In this document: positions 31,866 through 31,924 of the stretch, piece after piece
How positions within the stretch are numbered: the first letter of the stretch is position 1
Layout: the number at the start of each line of letters is the position of its first letter
Origin: an uncultured Lachnospiraceae bacterium
GTDB lineage: Bacteria; Bacillota; Clostridia; Lachnospirales; Lachnospiraceae
Assembly (NCBI GenBank): GCA_900551115.1
Contig: URUY01000032.1
Span: 1-31,924 of the forward strand
Length of the DNA stretch: 31,924 nucleotides
Reading direction: 5' to 3'
Made by a program: the position numbers and the translations under genes
Notes under the pieces: generated by a model
What the model saw: only the letters and a program-made list of their open reading frames with translations
What the model was told of the DNA's origin: nothing
Databases searched by the model: none

Positions 31866-31924
31866 ATGAACGCAAGCGATAAATTATATCCGGCTGACAT
31901 AAAAAGCCAGTGTGATTCTGCAAC
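31866..31924 (+). CDS. Partial gene cut by the window end, possible T7SS effector
   Basis: ATG 31866 follows AAAGGA and lies five bases after the previous stop. Only about 19 codons are visible (MNASDKLYPADIKSQCDSA), too few to identify a family. Its position suggests the secreted effector or another partner of the T7SS module. Confidence 0.6.
   Translation, partial: MNASDKLYPADIKSQCDSA

Overview
This window looks like a chromosomal segment of a gut Firmicute, most likely a member of the Lachnospiraceae. That rests on AGGAGG-type ribosome binding sites, TTG/GTG starts, moderate GC in the first 21 kb, and gene content: an Msm-type sugar importer without its own ATPase, a GH36 alpha-galactosidase, a heterodimeric ABC exporter, small alarmone and Rpn genes. 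The genus assignment is inference; no rRNA or tRNA is present. 

Layout. (1) 1-4574: a 53-bp direct repeat, a membrane protein, and a two-gene heterodimeric ABC exporter ending at a strong terminator. (2) 4549-15787: a galactoside utilisation region. A cupin/AraC regulator is divergent from GH36 alpha-galactosidase. A LacI-family regulator and a second AraC regulator follow. The latter is divergent from a lipoprotein sugar-binding protein and two permeases. Next come mannose-6-phosphate isomerase and a LacX-like aldose epimerase. (3) 15942-21751: housekeeping and accessory genes: a zinc-ribbon membrane protein, a small (p)ppGpp synthetase, a candidate promoter-to-terminator small RNA, an Rpn-family PD-(D/E)XK protein with a long charged repeat, a small helical protein coupled to an ArsR/DUF2087 regulator, an ECF sigma factor with a putative membrane anti-sigma, and an esterase. 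(4) 21800-31924: visibly more AT-rich DNA. It begins with an HTH/helical-repeat regulator of RRNPP type. Converging on it and overlapping its 3' end is an unannotated 46-codon gene with its own Shine-Dalgarno site, encoding a signal-peptide-like pre-peptide with an aromatic C-terminus. It continues rightward with a PP2C phosphatase, a transmembrane Ser/Thr kinase, a single-pass protein with Thr-rich octad repeats, a 1373-residue Ig-like surface protein, a DUF6382-like/FHA protein carrying related Thr repeats, and small helical proteins resembling type VII secretion (T7SS) effector partners. The last gene is cut by the window edge. 

Most interesting hypothesis: region 4 is a cell-surface signalling and secretion locus. 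A peptide-responsive regulator sits beside, and may control, a kinase/phosphatase/FHA circuit. Its phospho-acceptors may be the repeated T-x-L-L motifs present in both the single-pass membrane protein and the FHA protein, and its output may be a T7SS effector module. The gene families are known. The peptide gene, its antisense overlap with the regulator, the 28-bp-arm inverted repeat and the 18-bp palindrome between peptide gene and phosphatase, and the shared Thr repeats are read directly from sequence. The functional links are inference.
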